The notes under the pieces are model-generated. The model was given only the letters and a program-made list of their open reading frames with translations, made no database searches and had not been told where the DNA came from. From contig JACRHC010000008.1 of NCBI GenBank assembly GCA_016217675.1, forward strand, positions 1 to 38,641: 38,641 bases of DNA, in the 5' to 3' direction. Position numbers and translations under genes: made by a program. The DNA comes from Nitrospirota bacterium (lineage in GTDB: Bacteria > Nitrospirota > Thermodesulfovibrionia > Thermodesulfovibrionales > UBA6898). Every line of letters starts with the position of its first letter. Within the stretch, counting starts at the first letter, position 1. This document shows positions 17,536 through 24,898 of this stretch, piece by piece.

Positions 17536-17733
17536 TCAGCCCTTCCGTTCAAAGGCATCGCAGATAAACTCAGGCTCATCTTGCTGATCGGCTCGGGTCA
17601 AAATGCAATAAATCTCTTCGGACTGGTCATCATCTTTGCGGCACAAAATGCAGAGACCGGGCTTCCGGATAAGTTCCGGGTTTATTTCTGAGCCATCGTC
17701 CCGAAAAAAGCCATGTATCGGTTTGTCTTCCAT
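17536..17733 (-). CDS. Small acidic protein with CxxC motif, upstream partner of the SIR2 gene
   Basis: 65 residues starting MEDKPIHGFF. It has one CILC pair in the middle, single cysteines at IYC and FIC, and many Asp/Glu residues; a small zinc-binding fold is possible. I do not recognise the family. The ATG at 17733 is preferred over an in-frame GTG at 17739 because GGGGTG precedes it. The start sits 2 bp after the stop codon of a duplicated purC tail, so in the source genome it was probably the gene directly after purC. It is 18 bp from the SIR2 gene. Confidence 0.65.
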   Translation of the reverse strand: MEDKPIHGFFRDDGSEINPELIRKPGLCILCRKDDDQSEEIYCILTRADQQDEPEFICDAFERKG

Positions 17734-17735
17734 AA

Positions 17736-17835
17736 TCACCCCGTAATGATCTCGTAGATCTCCTTATGCCGCGCAATCGCTTTTTCGACGACATTGTCAG
17801 GCAGCACAGGGCCGGGATAGGTCTGGTCCCAGTCC
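17736..17835 (-). pseudogene. purC: Duplicated 3' end of purC (about 33 codons)
   Basis: Bases 17738-17835 match 18786-18883, the end of intact purC, without gaps and with 10 mismatches in 98 bp. Similarity continues weakly to 17724. The reading frame is kept from the WDQTYPGP stretch to EIYEIITG and a stop. Six residue changes are all mild (L to V, S to N, I to V twice, Y to H, R to K), which suggests a purC tail from a related strain rather than a fresh copy. It has no start and cannot make a functional enzyme. It marks the boundary between the toxin-antitoxin debris and the SIR2 operon. Confidence 0.9.
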
Positions 17836-17877
17836 TATAACAGCAAATAGCTGCATCATCGAACCACAAGATAGATA

Positions 17878-18169
17878 CTATCGCAGTCTCTCTCTCATCC
17901 AGCTTGGGTTACGGCGGCAATCAAGCACTGCAAAGACGATGACAGCCTTTATCGAGGACACGGTAATAAATGGCAAACGGGAACCTCTTTGCCAGCAAGC
18001 GGTGATATCCGAAAACGATCATGTGAATGCCTCCGAAATAGGCCAATGAGTCGATATCAGCATAAAGAGAGTCGAGAAAATACGAACCAAGCCCGGGATT
18101 CCGCGACTCGTAGAATAAATATCCCTCCTCAAGATCGCTTTCTGCGGCATCGAGGATCTTTATCTTCAT
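17878..18169 (-). pseudogene. RelE/ParE-type toxin gene, frameshifted
   Basis: The frame starting MKIKILDAAESDLEEG encodes a RelE/ParE-fold toxin (LFYESRNPGLGSYFLD, then FPFAIYYRVLD). After RVLDK the frame leaves the family pattern and stops at 17930. One base fewer near 17949 restores VIVFAVLDCRRNP and a normal end at 17878, exactly the family's last strand. So the gene carries a one-base insertion. The ATG overlaps the antitoxin stop. An in-frame upstream ATG at 18208 lies inside the antitoxin sequence and is unlikely to be used. The toxin is probably inactive, since the last strand carries key residues in this fold. Confidence 0.8.
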
Positions 18170-18330
18170 GATGCCTTTTTCTTGATCCTTTTCTTTGCCT
18201 GTTCCCACTCAGAAACAGTAGATCTGCCAGCCGCAAAGGCTTCTGCCCTGCCCTAAAGAACAGCTTCATGCCAGACAGGTGATTTCAATTTCTTTTCGTC
18301 ACGCAATTTGAGATATGTTCTATCCATCAT
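18166..18330 (-). pseudogene. Antitoxin of RelE/ParE pair, interrupted by a stop codon
   Basis: 55 codons with one in-frame TAG at 18253-18255. Before it: DEKKLKSPVWHEAVL; after it: GRAEAFAAGRSTVSEWEQAK and a Lys-rich end. This matches the C-terminal pattern of addiction-module antitoxins (WHxEVLxxR, then a W-E-x-x-K helix) that partner ParE-like toxins. The toxin ATG overlaps its stop, the usual arrangement. The N-terminal DNA-binding part of longer family members is not seen. Confidence 0.72.
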
Positions 18331-18503
18331 TTTTCAGTTTTTTAATGATATGTTTTGAGAGGTTTTCGTTTATCTCGTTATGTCTTGGGATAGGTTGCGC
18401 GGTTTTTGTTTTTGGATTCTGATACCAGTCGTGATTTCCACCATGTCTGATGAAAACACAACCCATCTCTTCCAATTGCCTGATCAAAATCTTTTCTTTT
18501 CAA
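18320..18503 (-). pseudogene. hicA: HicA-type toxin gene, frameshifted near its start
   Basis: Reads LKRKD in one frame, then after a run of four A/T bases (18486-18489) continues in the next frame as IRQLEEMGCVFIRHGGNHDW and PIPRHNEINENLSKHIIKKL to a TAG at 18320. G-x-x-x-x-R-x-x-G-x-H and PRH are HicA signatures, including the catalytic His. Removing one base of the run gives a normal HicA start. The presumed TTG start overlaps the hicB stop (TTGA). HicA is an mRNA-cleaving toxin; here it is probably not made unless slippage at the run restores the frame. Confidence 0.8.
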
Positions 18504-18691
18504 GCAACTTCCAGTTCAGCAACTTTGCGAACACAAGGGATGACGCCGCTGGCCAGGTCTTTGTATAAGTCTTTTAAATTATCTTTCAGTTCATCAAGAG
18601 TCACTCCCTGTGTCATATAGTCAGGATATTCCTCCAGATAGCCAAGCCAAATATTACCGTCTTGCCAGTGAACGAACTTCGTGGTTTCCAT
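18500..18691 (-). CDS. hicB: HicB-type antitoxin
   Basis: 63 residues: KFVHWQDGNIWLGYLEEYPD, then TQGVTLDELKDNLKDLYKDL. This is the short partial RNase-H-like fold of HicB antitoxins, without the C-terminal DNA-binding domain. The ATG at 18691 has AGGAGG 6 bp upstream. Its stop overlaps the hicA start. It is the only intact gene of the four in this toxin-antitoxin series, as expected if the toxin was lost first. Confidence 0.82.
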   Translation of the reverse strand: METTKFVHWQDGNIWLGYLEEYPDYMTQGVTLDELKDNLKDLYKDLASGVIPCVRKVAELEVA

Positions 18692-18783
18692 AATCGTCCT
18701 CCTATCTCTTTTCTATTTTGTCATATTTGATAGAAAATTTGGACACATTACATAAAATGAACACTCTCGGATGTCTTCCACAC

Positions 18784-19662
18784 CTACCCCGTAATGATCT
18801 CGTAGATCTCCCTATACCGCGCGATAGCTTTTTCGATAATACTGTCAGGAAGCAGAGGGCCGGGATAGGTCTGGTCCCAGTCCAGGCTCAGGAGATAGTC
18901 CCTGATGATCTGCTTGTCATAGCTGTCCTGCCCTTTGCCGGGCTGATAGTTTTTGGCAGACCAGAAACGTGAAGAATCAGGCGTAAGGACCTCGTCTATC
19001 AGGATCAGCTCATTATTGAACATGCCGAACTCGAACTTGGTGTCAGCAATAATGATGCCCTTCTTTTCCGCAAGATCGCGCGCCTTGGTATAAACCTTCA
19101 TACTCACATCCCGCAGCTTTTCTCCCATCTCCTGCCCCACGATTTTTACCATCTCACCAAAGGAAATATTCATATCATGCCCTTCATCTGCCTTGGTGCT
19201 CGGCGTGAAGATAGGGGCTGCAAGCTTGGAGGATTCAACCAATCCCACAGGCAGCTTCATGGAGCAGACCGTGCCGTTCTTTTTGTATTCCTTCCAGCCT
19301 GAACCGGAGAGATATCCCCTCACAATACATTCCACTGGCATGGGCCTGGCTTTTTTCACCAGCATGCTCCTGCCCTCCAGTTGATCTGCATATTTATGAC
19401 AGACAGAAGGATAGTCTTTGACCTCGGTCGCGACAATATGGTTTTTGATAATATCCTGCATCTGCCTGAACCAGTACAACGATATCTGGGTCAGCAGCCT
19501 GCCCTTGCCAGGAATGCCGTTAGGAAGGACCACATCAAAGGCAGATATCCTGTCTGTTGCGATCAGAAGGAGATAGTCCTGCACCTCATATATGTCCCTC
19601 ACCTTTCCCTTTCTCAGGAACGTGATATCAGGCATCTCGGTCTTCAAAAGAACATTGTTCAT
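18784..19662 (-). CDS. purC: Phosphoribosylaminoimidazole-succinocarboxamide synthase
   Basis: SAICAR synthetase, the ATP-dependent step joining CAIR and aspartate in purine synthesis. 292 residues from the ATG at 19662, placed by GGAGGAG about 7 bp upstream; an in-frame ATG at 19695 precedes the ribosome binding site. Motifs: [10 protein letters not shown] (ATP-site start), [38 protein letters not shown] and [14 protein letters not shown]. This length is that of the longer PurC subtype. Its last 33 codons exist again at 17736-17835. The gene itself is intact. Confidence 0.97.
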   Translation of the reverse strand: MNNVLLKTEMPDITFLRKGKVRDIYEVQDYLLLIATDRISAFDVVLPNGIPGKGRLLTQISLYWFRQMQDIIKNHIVATEVKDYPSVCHKYADQLEGRSMLVKKARPMPVECIVRGYLSGSGWKEYKKNGTVCSMKLPVGLVESSKLAAPIFTPSTKADEGHDMNISFGEMVKIVGQEMGEKLRDVSMKVYTKARDLAEKKGIIIADTKFEFGMFNNELILIDEVLTPDSSRFWSAKNYQPGKGQDSYDKQIIRDYLLSLDWDQTYPGPLLPDSIIEKAIARYREIYEIITG

Positions 19663-19772
19663 TGCTTTCTCCTCCAGATTTTTTTGGACATACATTTTAC
19701 CTTAACAGGGCCTTTTTTCGCTTTATCTGCAGTAACACTTTCCCTGCCATGCTGCTGCCCGTCTCATCACAT

Positions 19773-19804
19773 AAAAAAACCCTGCAAGGGGAATGCAGGG
19801 TTTT
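19773..19804 (-). terminator. Intrinsic terminator of htpX
   Basis: Stem AAAACCCTGCA (19776-19786) pairs with TGCAGGGTTTT (19794-19804) around a 7-base loop. On the minus strand the stem is followed by seven T, so it should end htpX transcription about 30-60 bp after the stop at 19833. On the plus strand only four T follow. Confidence 0.9.
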
Positions 19805-19832
19805 CTGTAAAGCCTTCTCTTGGCTCTGTGTA

Positions 19833-20675
19833 TCAGTATGACGAGCCCATCCTCATGGCCTGAAGCCGCGCTATACGCTCCTCAACAGGAGGGTGCGTAC
19901 TGAAAAGCCTCATGAACGATCCGCCGGTGAGCGGGCTGACGATCATCATATGAGACGTTGCAGGTGTTGCATCCATCGGGATTGCATGGACACCTGCATC
20001 AAGCTTTCTGAGGGCATTGGCAAGGGCCATCGGATTTCCGTGCAGCTGCGCTCCTCCGGCATCTGCAGCATATTCCCTTGACCTGGATATGGCCATCTGT
20101 ATCAGCATTGCAGCTATTGGGGCCAGGATCATCATCAGAAGGCCGGCAACAGGGCTGCCTCCCTCATCGTCATCGCTCCTGCCGCCGAAGAAAAAGGCCA
20201 TATGGCCTAAATAACTGATGGCACCGGCAATGGTCGCAGCAATAGTCCCGATCAGGATGTCCCTGTGCTTCACGTGAGCAAGCTCATGAGCCATAACGCC
20301 TGCAAGCTCCTCTTCGCTCAGTATGCGCATAATCCCCTGCGTTGCAGCAACAGCCGCATGCCTTGGATTTCTGCCGGTTGCAAAGGCATTAGGGGAATCA
20401 TCAGGAATAATATAGACCTTGGGCATAGGCATGCCTGCCTTCTGCGACAGGGTCCTGACGATCCGGTAAAGAACCGGGGCCTCAGACTCGGTCACCTGCT
20501 GAGCCCTGTACATCTTCAGGACAATCTTGTCGCTAAAGAAATAGGAAACAAAGTTCATAACACCTGCCATCATAAGGGCATAGGTCATGCCTCTTTCGCC
20601 GCCGATGGCTGCACCGCCGAATACCAGAAGCATGGTAAGTAGCAGCATGAGCATCACTGTCTTCATCACATTCAT
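19833..20675 (-). CDS. htpX: Membrane zinc metalloprotease HtpX
   Basis: M48-family inner-membrane protease that degrades misfolded membrane proteins. 280 residues. Two N-terminal membrane segments (residues 5-25 and 31-48) are followed by a cytoplasmic catalytic domain with HELAH at 130-134, the zinc-binding HExxH, and a downstream Glu ligand in [10 protein letters not shown]. Two further hydrophobic segments (about 142-195) complete the typical topology. AGGAGG lies 5 bp before the ATG. The 5' leader carries a manganese riboswitch and terminator, so expression should depend on Mn2+. Confidence 0.97.
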   Translation of the reverse strand: MNVMKTVMLMLLLTMLLVFGGAAIGGERGMTYALMMAGVMNFVSYFFSDKIVLKMYRAQQVTESEAPVLYRIVRTLSQKAGMPMPKVYIIPDDSPNAFATGRNPRHAAVAATQGIMRILSEEELAGVMAHELAHVKHRDILIGTIAATIAGAISYLGHMAFFFGGRSDDDEGGSPVAGLLMMILAPIAAMLIQMAISRSREYAADAGGAQLHGNPMALANALRKLDAGVHAIPMDATPATSHMMIVSPLTGGSFMRLFSTHPPVEERIARLQAMRMGSSY

Positions 20676-20697
20676 AAATACCTCCTTGTTACTGCAT

Positions 20698-20755
20698 TAA
20701 AAAAACCTTTATCCCGCCCCTGTGAATTGACCTGCTTCACGAGCCGGGATAAAGG
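20698..20755 (-). terminator. Riboswitch expression platform: terminator in the htpX leader
   Basis: On the minus strand CCTTTATCCCG (20745-20755) pairs with CGGGATAAAGG (20706-20716), with a GTGAA/TTCAC inner hairpin and seven T after the stem. The 5' arm is shared with the 3' strand of riboswitch stem P1, so the terminator and the folded aptamer exclude each other. Ligand binding should therefore turn htpX on. Confidence 0.88.
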
Positions 20756-20862
20756 TCTTGCCTGTTATACCTATTTACATCTGCATAACCGATTGAACCG
20801 GCCCGCCGCAGCGAACGTGTTGACGACTCAATCAACCCATCAGGGAGCTACTCCCCTCTATC
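20748..20862 (-). ncRNA. yybP-ykoY manganese riboswitch aptamer
   Basis: The minus-strand leader reads GGGGAGTAGC at its 5' side, GTCGTCAACACG in the middle and GGCAAGACCTTT at its 3' side, which are the conserved parts of the yybP-ykoY (Mn2+-sensing) riboswitch. P1 forms from GATAGAGG (20855-20862) and CCTTTATC (20748-20755), including one G-T pair. The class is known to activate manganese-export and related genes when Mn2+ is high; here the gene downstream is htpX. It starts almost at the predicted transcript 5' end. Confidence 0.93.
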
Positions 20863-20869
20863 TATGACT

Positions 20870-20899
20870 ATTTTAATCATTATGTTTTAATAACGTCAA
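20870..20899 (-). promoter_or_regulatory. Sigma-70-type promoter for the htpX riboswitch transcript
   Basis: On the minus strand TTGACG (20894-20899) is followed by an 18-bp spacer and TAAAAT (20870-20875). The start would be at about 20863, the first base of aptamer stem P1. The rest of the 319-bp gap to the divergent zinc-ribbon gene (20900-20994) is AT-rich and probably holds its promoter, perhaps GATAAT near 20909. Confidence 0.75.
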
Positions 20900-20994
20900 T
20901 CGGTTTTGTGATAATATACGAAGCATTTCAAAAAAGAGCGCCTAAGCTCCATAGTCCGTGGTTTTACGTGTAAGATACGCGAGGGAGACAGAAG

Positions 20995-21351
20995 ATGCGA
21001 TGTCAGAAATGTGCAAAGGAAAATGCCGACAGAAGAAAATTCTGCAGTGAATGCGGCGAGCTAATTGTAGCTTACTGCAAGCATTGCGGCTTTGATAACG
21101 CTTTGACAGACAAATATTGCGGCGGATGCGGAGTAAACCTGACTGAGGCAATGATCCTGCCGGACAGGCAGGCGCCTAAGCAGGTCCAGAGTCCTGCGGG
21201 TACAGGCAAGTATTCGTACGATGATATTTCAGAACTCATACAGGAAAAAACAGCCAGGACCAAACCCTCTGATAAGAAGAAAGAGATCAAGGGAGCCGAC
21301 TCTGTTTCGCAGGACCTTCTTGACAGCATTTTCGATGCAGCTGATGATTGA
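20995..21351 (+). CDS. Double zinc-ribbon protein
   Basis: 118 residues. The N-terminal 50 residues contain four CxxC pairs (CQKC, CSEC, CKHC, CGGC), i.e. two zinc ribbons. A polar linker is followed by DDISELIQEKTARTK and a C-terminal acidic helix (QDLLDSIFDAADD). No signal peptide. It is likely a small adaptor protein; the exact role is unknown. GAGGGAGA lies just upstream of the ATG. It ends 8 bp before the GspE/PilB start and is presumably in the same operon. Confidence 0.8.
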   Translation: MRCQKCAKENADRRKFCSECGELIVAYCKHCGFDNALTDKYCGGCGVNLTEAMILPDRQAPKQVQSPAGTGKYSYDDISELIQEKTARTKPSDKKKEIKGADSVSQDLLDSIFDAADD

Positions 21352-21359
21352 GGCCATGC

Positions 21360-23063
21360 ATGTTTTCGCGTGAACTGAACGCAAAGTTGGGCGAAATCCT
21401 TGTCGAAAAAGGGATCATATCAAGGGAACAGCTCAACATGGCGCTCAAGGAACAGAAATACAGAGGGATTGACCAGAAGAAGATTGGCGCATATCTCGTT
21501 GATCTCGGCTTTGCTACTGAAGACGATGTAACACAGGCCCTTGCAGTACAGTTCAATATGCCGATCCTTCGGCTGGAAGGCGTAAAGATCAAACCTGAAG
21601 TCCTTGACCTTGTATCCGATATCATGGCAAAGAAGTTTATGATCATGCCGGTATTCAGAATAGATCAGGAACTTACCCTTGCAATATCAGACCCTACAGA
21701 TATCCATATCCTCGATATCATCAGCTCAGAGTCAGGCTGCAGGGTTATACCGGTAATAGCCCCCTACTCCGACATCTCAAAGTCGATCGACAAGTATTAC
21801 CTCAAAAAGATCGAATCCCCGGGTATGGACGTGGTCAGGGAAACAGAGCAGACCGAGATCAGCAGGGCTGAGATAGAAGAACTTAAAAGAGCCGGCGTCG
21901 ATCTTCCGATCGTGAAGACGGTAGACAGGCTCTTGATAGAAGCAGTTGAAGACGGCGTCAGCGATATCCATATCGAACCGCGTGAAAAAGAACTTGTTGT
22001 GCGTTTTCGTTCGGACGGCATAATGCATGAATTTTCAACCTATCCGATTGCAATGCATCCTGCCGTCATATCGCGGATAAAAATACTTTCCTCAATGGAT
22101 ATATCAGAGCGCCAAAAGCCGCAGGACGGAAGGATACAGATCAGGATTGACGAAAAGGAGATAGATATAAGGGTCTCTACACTGCCTACGCACCTTGGGG
22201 AGAAGGCAGTTATGCGCCTCCTCAACAGGGCATCTGTCAGGGTGAAGATTGAACATCTCGGCTTTTCTGAAAAGAACCTCTCTGTCTTCGAAAATATGAT
22301 CAGGGAACCATACGGGATTGTCCTTGTGACCGGACCCACCGGCAGCGGCAAGACGACGACGCTGTATGCAGCGCTCAATGCGGTAAGTTCTGTCGAAAGA
22401 AATATCATTACCGTTGAGGACCCGGTGGAGTATCAACTGCCTTTGATTAACCAGGTGCAGGTAAATCTGAAAAAAGACCTGACCTTTGCAAATGCCCTCC
22501 GCTCGATACTCAGACAGGACCCGGACATTATCATGATCGGCGAGATCAGGGATCCGGAAACAGCATCCATAGCTGCCGAATCAGCATTGACAGGCCACCT
22601 CGTCTTCAGCACCCTCCATACCAACGACGCTCCGAGTTCGATCACCAGACTGATCGATATGGGCGTTGAGCCTTTTCTCCTTGCTCCTTCAGTGATCGGG
22701 ATTATTGCACAAAGACTCCTGCGCACGATCTGCGCTAACTGCAGGGAAGAGTATGTGCCGTCCGGAAACGAACTGTCTGCCATAGGACTTAATCCCTCGA
22801 TGGAGGGGCTTGTCTTTTCCAGAGGTACAGGCTGTGAAAAATGCAAAGGAAGCGGCTATAAGGGCAGGACCGGCATACATGAAATACTCATGGTGGACCA
22901 CGACATACGGGAATTGATTACCAACAGGGCGTCGGTGGGCGTCATCCGCGATGAGGCAGCCAAGAAGGGCTTCAGGGATATGAGGTTCGACGGTATCAGA
23001 AAGGTAATCTCCGGAGTTACAACCATTGAAGAACTCCTGAGAGTGACTCGAAATAACAGATAG
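21360..23063 (+). CDS. GspE/PilB-family secretion/pilus ATPase
   Basis: 567 residues from the ATG at 21360, chosen for GAGG 7 bp upstream; an in-frame TTG at 21348 is weaker. The N-terminal MshEN-like domain (LGEILVEKGIISREQLNMAL, residues 10-150) is followed by the hexameric ATPase: Walker A GPTGSGKTTT at about 328, Asp box IMIGEIRDPETA at about 390, His box STLHTNDAPSSI, and the C-terminal tetracysteine zinc motif (CANC and CEKC). This architecture powers type IV pilus assembly (PilB) or type II secretion (GspE). No pilin, PilC or secretin gene is present nearby, so the system cannot be assigned. Confidence 0.93.
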   Translation: MFSRELNAKLGEILVEKGIISREQLNMALKEQKYRGIDQKKIGAYLVDLGFATEDDVTQALAVQFNMPILRLEGVKIKPEVLDLVSDIMAKKFMIMPVFRIDQELTLAISDPTDIHILDIISSESGCRVIPVIAPYSDISKSIDKYYLKKIESPGMDVVRETEQTEISRAEIEELKRAGVDLPIVKTVDRLLIEAVEDGVSDIHIEPREKELVVRFRSDGIMHEFSTYPIAMHPAVISRIKILSSMDISERQKPQDGRIQIRIDEKEIDIRVSTLPTHLGEKAVMRLLNRASVRVKIEHLGFSEKNLSVFENMIREPYGIVLVTGPTGSGKTTTLYAALNAVSSVERNIITVEDPVEYQLPLINQVQVNLKKDLTFANALRSILRQDPDIIMIGEIRDPETASIAAESALTGHLVFSTLHTNDAPSSITRLIDMGVEPFLLAPSVIGIIAQRLLRTICANCREEYVPSGNELSAIGLNPSMEGLVFSRGTGCEKCKGSGYKGRTGIHEILMVDHDIRELITNRASVGVIRDEAAKKGFRDMRFDGIRKVISGVTTIEELLRVTRNNR

Positions 23064-23085
23064 TCTTTGTGTTACAATACGCGGC

Positions 23086-23460
23086 ATGAATAGGATCCTT
23101 ATTGTTGACGATTCAGCACAGATCCGTAAATCACTGAGAGAAATACTCGAGAAGCATAATTACACAGTAGTCGGTGAAGCGGGCAGCGGCACTGAGGCTA
23201 TTAAGCAGTTCGGCCTTCTTCAGCCTGATATCATTATGCTTGATATCATCATGCCGCAGCTCGGAGGCGTTGAGACCCTCAGGATCATTCGCAATATGAG
23301 CAAGGATGTAAAAGTGATCATGGTGAGTGCGCTCGATTCCATGGACAGGGTAAAGGAATGCATGAAGGCCGGAGCAAATCACTATATCCTTAAACCCTTT
23401 GAAGAGACAAAGGTGATCGAGATCGCACAGAAGTTTACCGCTGCAGATATCACCCGTTAA
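23086..23460 (+). CDS. CheY-like single-domain response regulator
   Basis: 124 residues, only a receiver domain. DD at 8-9 (IVDDSAQ), phosphoacceptor Asp in IIMLDIIMP (about residue 53), Thr/Ser switch in IMVSALD, and Lys in ILKPFE. No output domain, so it acts by protein contact, perhaps on the secretion/pilus ATPase just upstream. The ATG is preceded by TACAAT (23073-23078) and no ribosome binding site, suggesting its own leaderless transcript. Its last 11 bp overlap the convergent M67 gene. Confidence 0.93.
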   Translation: MNRILIVDDSAQIRKSLREILEKHNYTVVGEAGSGTEAIKQFGLLQPDIIMLDIIMPQLGGVETLRIIRNMSKDVKVIMVSALDSMDRVKECMKAGANHYILKPFEETKVIEIAQKFTAADITR

Positions 23461-23857
23461 CGTTAATTTTTACCTCTCTTACTTCCCCACCAAATATTGT
23501 AAACGCCCTGAGCTCAGAAAGAGTACCATTCAGCATGCCTGCAATCACATAAAAAAGATCATCGTAAAAGGCAAGTCTGATATCTGTTGCAGACGGATAT
23601 GCAGGGGACTGGGGATGGGAATGAAAGATTGCCACCATGGTCAGCCCTTCCTGTCTCAATTCCTTCATTACCCTGAATTGCTCTCCTGTATCCATAAAGT
23701 AGCTGATTGGTGAAGGTTCGGCATTCTTCATAGCATAGACCTTTGTCACCCTGTTACCGGTCCCTGCGAGAATACCGCATGCCTCATCCGGATAGCACGC
23801 CCTGCAATGCGCCACTATCTGTTCAATAAATTCCCGTGGAATAACGAGATCAGACAC
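23450..23857 (-). CDS. M67 (JAMM/Mov34) metalloprotease
   Basis: 135 residues with the JAMM zinc signature HSHPQSPAYPSATD (HxHx7SxxD), and Glu in ACGILAGTG region as catalytic residue upstream. Such small JAMM enzymes cut the C-terminal extension off ThiS/MoaD-type sulfur carrier proteins or remove the amino acid formed on them (Mec+, HcyD, QbsD). It starts 4 bp after the ThiF/MoeB-like gene, which supports a shared sulfur-carrier pathway. It is the last gene of this minus-strand operon. Confidence 0.9.
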   Translation of the reverse strand: MSDLVIPREFIEQIVAHCRACYPDEACGILAGTGNRVTKVYAMKNAEPSPISYFMDTGEQFRVMKELRQEGLTMVAIFHSHPQSPAYPSATDIRLAFYDDLFYVIAGMLNGTLSELRAFTIFGGEVREVKINVNG

Positions 23858-23861
23858 AGGA

Positions 23862-24665
23862 CTACGGAAGAGAGCAATAGCCTTCGTTATAGTCGATCAG
23901 TTCCGTGATGCTCGGGTGTTCACCGCAGATCGCGCAGTTGGGGTTTTTGGGGACCTTCACCTTCCTGAAAGTGGTCTTCAGCGCGTCATACACCAGCAAA
24001 GAATTCTTCAAGGGATCTCCCTTCCCCAGGATCAGCTTAAGGACCTCAGTTGCCTGAAGACTCCCGACAACACCGGTCAGCACACCCAATACGCCGGCTT
24101 CCTGGCATGATGGCACCAGACCTGCAGGCGGAGGTTCCTCGAAAAGGCAGCGGTAACAATGACCCTCTCCCGGAATTACGGTCGTGACCTGTCCTTCGAA
24201 TTTAAGGATTGCTCCGGACACAAGAGGCTTTTTTGCCATCACACAGGCATCATTGACCAGATATCTCGTCGGGAAATTATCGCTTCCGTCAACAACTATG
24301 TCGTAGTCTTTAATGATGTCAAGGATGTTGTCCTTTGATATCCTGACCTTATGGGCAATGATATTCACGTCAGGGTTGAGCGCCTTGAAGGTCTTCTCTG
24401 CTGATTCGACCTTGAGCATGCCAATGGTATTGACACTGTGCGCTATCTGGCGCTGCAGGTTACTTATCTCAACAACGTCATTGTCAATAAGTCCTATGGT
24501 GCCAACTCCTGCTGCGGTCAAATAGTACCCTACCGGGCAACCGAGTCCGCCGGCCCCGACAATGACCACCTTTGCATCGATGATCTTTGCCTGGCCCCGG
24601 CCACCGACTTCAGGTAAAATGATATGTCTGCTGTAACGCTGCAGCTGCTGCTCGGTAAATTCCAT
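23862..24665 (-). CDS. ThiF/MoeB/HesA-family E1-like adenylyltransferase
   Basis: Activates the C-terminal glycine of a ThiS/MoaD-like sulfur carrier by adenylation. 267 residues. FTEQQLQRYSRHIILPEVGG is the classic MoeB/ThiF start; the ATP-binding VIVGAGGLGCPV is at about 33-44; DNDVVEISNLQRQ follows, then zinc cysteines CYRC and CAIC. A conserved catalytic Cys lies in the SCQEAGVLG stretch. No rhodanese domain is fused. The ATG overlaps the TusA-like stop (TAATG). With TusA, M67 and hom next door it may be the HcyF-type enzyme for homocysteine; MoeB or ThiF roles are also possible. Confidence 0.9.
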   Translation of the reverse strand: MEFTEQQLQRYSRHIILPEVGGRGQAKIIDAKVVIVGAGGLGCPVGYYLTAAGVGTIGLIDNDVVEISNLQRQIAHSVNTIGMLKVESAEKTFKALNPDVNIIAHKVRISKDNILDIIKDYDIVVDGSDNFPTRYLVNDACVMAKKPLVSGAILKFEGQVTTVIPGEGHCYRCLFEEPPPAGLVPSCQEAGVLGVLTGVVGSLQATEVLKLILGKGDPLKNSLLVYDALKTTFRKVKVPKNPNCAICGEHPSITELIDYNEGYCSLP

Positions 24666-24898
24666 TATTCTTTTTCCTTCCTTATTGATAAGACCCAGTC
24701 AGCATCATTTATCTTCACGACATTCAGGACCTTCTGGCCGTGCTCTGTCATGGATATGGGAATGCTTCTCGATGCTTCTTCGTTATCAAGCAGAATTTCA
24801 AGCACCTGTCCGATCTCCATGGATTCTATCGCAAGCTTGGCCTTAACAAAGGTATAAGGACATACAAGCCCCCTGATGTCGATCCTTTTCTCAGGCAT
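24665..24898 (-). CDS. TusA/SirA-family sulfur-transfer protein
   Basis: 77 residues with IDIRGLVCPYTFVKAKLA, the family's CPxx motif whose Cys carries a persulfide, and ISMTEHGQKVL in the second half. These proteins relay sulfur to acceptors such as carrier-protein thiocarboxylates. Overlaps the end of hom by 8 bp and the start of the E1-like gene by 1 bp, so all are translated from one mRNA. Confidence 0.93.
   Translation of the reverse strand: MPEKRIDIRGLVCPYTFVKAKLAIESMEIGQVLEILLDNEEASRSIPISMTEHGQKVLNVVKINDADWVLSIRKEKE

Noticed and set aside
17630-17869. 79-codon open frame on the minus strand
   Set aside because: It runs out of frame across the purC tail and the start of the small CxxC gene; the composition is arbitrary and no homology is apparent.
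17921-18208. Intact 95-residue toxin starting at 18208
   Set aside because: The first 13 residues come from the antitoxin frame, and the last six depart from the RelE/ParE pattern; the alternative frame restores the family end, so it is a frameshifted gene.
20676-20994. Simple terminator of an upstream minus gene
   Set aside because: The gene upstream is on the other strand; the hairpin lies after a promoter and an aptamer in the htpX leader, so it is a regulatory terminator.
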